NCBI RefSeq assembly: GCF_006716785.1
Contig: NZ_VFPQ01000001.1
Coordinates: 2,728,001-2,792,000, forward strand
Length of the DNA: 64,000 nt
Direction of reading: 5' to 3'
Source of the DNA: Thermopolyspora flexuosa
Lineage (GTDB): Bacteria > Actinomycetota > Actinomycetes > Streptosporangiales > Streptosporangiaceae
How positions within the stretch are numbered: position 1 is the stretch's first letter; each line of letters opens with the position of its first letter. Below are positions 62,581 through 64,000 of the stretch, in pieces. Below the pieces are notes generated by a model. It did not search any database. It saw nothing but the letters and a program-made list of their open reading frames with translations, and had not been told where the DNA came from. Made by a program: the position numbers and the translations under genes.

Positions 62581-64000
62581 TCATCCGGCGGTCTTCGAGT
62601 CGAGCCACTCGACGACGTCCTGGTCGGTGACTTCCCGCATCCTCTCCCTCACCCCGTCGGGATCGAACTCGTAGGCCAAGCGGAGCAGTGCCGCAGCCAC
62701 CTCGATGACCGGTGGACCACCCCCAGAAGGCTGTTCTGCGACAGCGGCCGCCTCGACCAGGTAGGGGACCGCCTCGGCGAAGCGGGCTTCCTCGATCTGC
62801 AGGCGGCCGAGCACCATCAGGCTCCAAGCGTGCTCCTCCCGGTAGTCGGACGGACTGTCCTCGGCAAGCCGCCGATTGACCTCCACCGCACGCCGAGCGG
62901 CTGCCACCGCCTCCTCATACCGCCCCGCCTCTGCCAGATCGATCGCGAGGTTGTGCAGGGATTTGGCCAGGTCGGGCAGGTAGACGTCCGGATCGGCCGC
63001 AACCAGTCGCTCGAAGACCTCCACCGCACGCCGAGAGGCGGCCATTCCCTCCTCACGCCGGCCCAGTTCACCCAGCGCAACCGTGAGATCTTGCAGGGCG
63101 TATCCCAGCGGGGGCAGGGCGACGCCGGGGTCGTCCTCGGCGAGCCGCTCACAGGCCTCGACAGCCTGCTGAAGCGCCGCCACTTCCTCCTCTCGCCGAC
63201 CCAGTTTCTTCAATCGGGTCGCAAGGTGCAGCCAAGACAGGACCCGCTCGCGTGGGTAGAGATCCGGTTTCAGCTCGGCAAACCGGTCAGCAACCTCCAC
63301 GCGGCGCTGAGCGATGACCAGTCCTTCCTCCGGCCGACCCACTGCCTCCAACTGGTTCATCAGGACGCCCAATGACTCGCTCAGGTCAGTCAGGAATGCA
63401 TCGGGGTCGCTCGCGGCCAGCCGTTCGCGGATCTCCACGGCACGCCGGGCGGCGGCCACCGCCTCCTCGCACCGGCCAACCTTCTCCAGATCGATCGCGA
63501 GGTTGTGCAACGACGTTGCCAGCGCAGGAAGGTAGGTGTCCGGGTCGGCCTCTGCCAGCCGTCCGCGAAGCTCCACCGCACCCTTTCCCGCGGCCACCGC
63601 CTCCTCGAACCGCCTCGCATCTGCCAGATCGATCGCGAGGTTGTGCAGCGAAGCGGCCAGGCCAGGCAGGTGAGTGTCCTCATCCGCCGCGGCCAGCCGT
63701 ACACGGATCTCCACAGCACGCGCCCCGGCGGCCACCGCCTCCTCACCCCGGCCCGCTTCTTTCAGGCTCACCGCGAGGTTGTGCAGTGATGCCGCCAGCT
63801 TAGGCAGGTAGGCATCCGGATCGGCCGCGGCCAGCCGCTCGTGGAGCTCCACCGCACGCTCCCCAGCCGCCACCGCCTCCTCACCCCGGCCCAGCTTCTC
63901 CAGCCCCACCGCGAGGTTGTACAGCGATGCGGCCAGGCCAGGCAGGTGAGTGTCCTCATCCGCCGCGGCCAGCCGTTCACGAAGCTCCACCGCACGCCTT
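62581..64000 (-). CDS. Tetratricopeptide-repeat protein, C-terminal part (5' end outside window)
   Basis: About 473 residues are seen, and the frame is open to the window edge, so the true start lies beyond. At least four clear copies of a 46-residue unit occur: RAVE(L/I)-x2-RLAAADPD-x2-LP-LAASLHNLA-x2-L-x-GR-EEAVAA. Weaker copies continue to about residue 380. The final 60 residues are distinct and end EWLDSKTAG. This layout is typical of NB-ARC/TPR or kinesin-light-chain-like TPR proteins; an N-terminal ATPase domain outside the window is likely (inference). Confidence 0.85.
   Translation of the reverse strand, partial: RRAVELRERLAAADEDTHLPGLAASLYNLAVGLEKLGRGEEAVAAGERAVELHERLAAADPDAYLPKLAASLHNLAVSLKEAGRGEEAVAAGARAVEIRVRLAAADEDTHLPGLAASLHNLAIDLADARRFEEAVAAGKGAVELRGRLAEADPDTYLPALATSLHNLAIDLEKVGRCEEAVAAARRAVEIRERLAASDPDAFLTDLSESLGVLMNQLEAVGRPEEGLVIAQRRVEVADRFAELKPDLYPRERVLSWLHLATRLKKLGRREEEVAALQQAVEACERLAEDDPGVALPPLGYALQDLTVALGELGRREEGMAASRRAVEVFERLVAADPDVYLPDLAKSLHNLAIDLAEAGRYEEAVAAARRAVEVNRRLAEDSPSDYREEHAWSLMVLGRLQIEEARFAEAVPYLVEAAAVAEQPSGGGPPVIEVAAALLRLAYEFDPDGVRERMREVTDQDVVEWLDSKTAG

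Noticed and set aside
62264-62827. Arg/Gly-rich frames in the spacer before the nucleotidyltransferase gene
   Set aside because: No family resemblance, no ribosome site, overlap with the TPR gene end and hairpin.

Overview
The window is very GC-rich, with a strong G/C preference at third codon positions. It carries actinomycete hallmarks: a mycothiol-type isomerase, a complete egtABCD ergothioneine set, MmyB and XRE-TPR regulators, RsbW-like anti-sigma ATPases, DUF3618/DUF4235 envelope proteins and a CebR-type 14-bp operator. This suggests a filamentous actinomycete. A cellulolytic Streptosporangiales genus such as Thermobispora would fit, but no rRNA or other phylogenetic marker is present, so this is inference.

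Layout. 0-10 kb: end of a CocE/NonD hydrolase, a STAND ATPase, an anti-sigma-like kinase, Ppx/GppA, a MetE-like enzyme, DUF72, and a usp/marR divergent pair. 10-17 kb: a reverse-strand carbohydrate block (MDMPI-like enzyme, GH65 phosphorylase, NDMA-type alcohol dehydrogenase, phosphoglucomutase). 17-21 kb: a sugar ABC importer (binding protein and two permeases, no ATPase) with a clear promoter/operator, then a GntR regulator. 21-27.5 kb: CPBP protease, an orphan CebR box, a small XRE/DUF2975 pair, RNase HII, tandem Usp, MBL hydrolase, roadblock-like protein. 27.4-31.7 kb: a D-lactate-dehydrogenase-like FAD/Fe-S protein and an orphan SsuA-type binding lipoprotein. 31.7-34.5 kb: a translationally coupled envelope operon (holin-like, DUF3618, DUF4235, YihY). 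34.7-40 kb: ECF sigma factor and egtABCD. 40-45 kb: GerW-like and PLDc_N pair, lytic transglycosylase, hemerythrin, phosphoribosyltransferase, Pta. 45-49 kb: a coxL-coxS-coxM molybdenum hydroxylase operon with a form II active-site loop. 49-52.5 kb: MmyB regulator divergent from an SDR, and an M20 peptidase. 52.6-59.3 kb: a scarred accessory stretch with gene remnants, DUF4180, YjdF, B3/B4, DUF4396, an anti-sigma/XRE-TPR pair and a frameshifted SfLAP gene. 59.5-64 kb: alkylsulfatase-type MBL enzyme, nucleotidyltransferase, and a long TPR protein running off the end.

Genes that clearly work together are: the egt genes (start/stop overlaps), the ABC importer (shared promoter), the envelope operon (ATGA and GTGA overlaps), and coxLSM. 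No rRNA, tRNA, CRISPR array, integrase or transposase was recognised. The most notable non-gene signals are the orphan CebR-type box at 22175, the operator at 17006, tandem hairpins before yjdF at 53764, and a direct repeat flanking a TATATATA island at 51343. The most unusual protein feature is the fourfold RIAPGL repeat in the DUF3618 protein.
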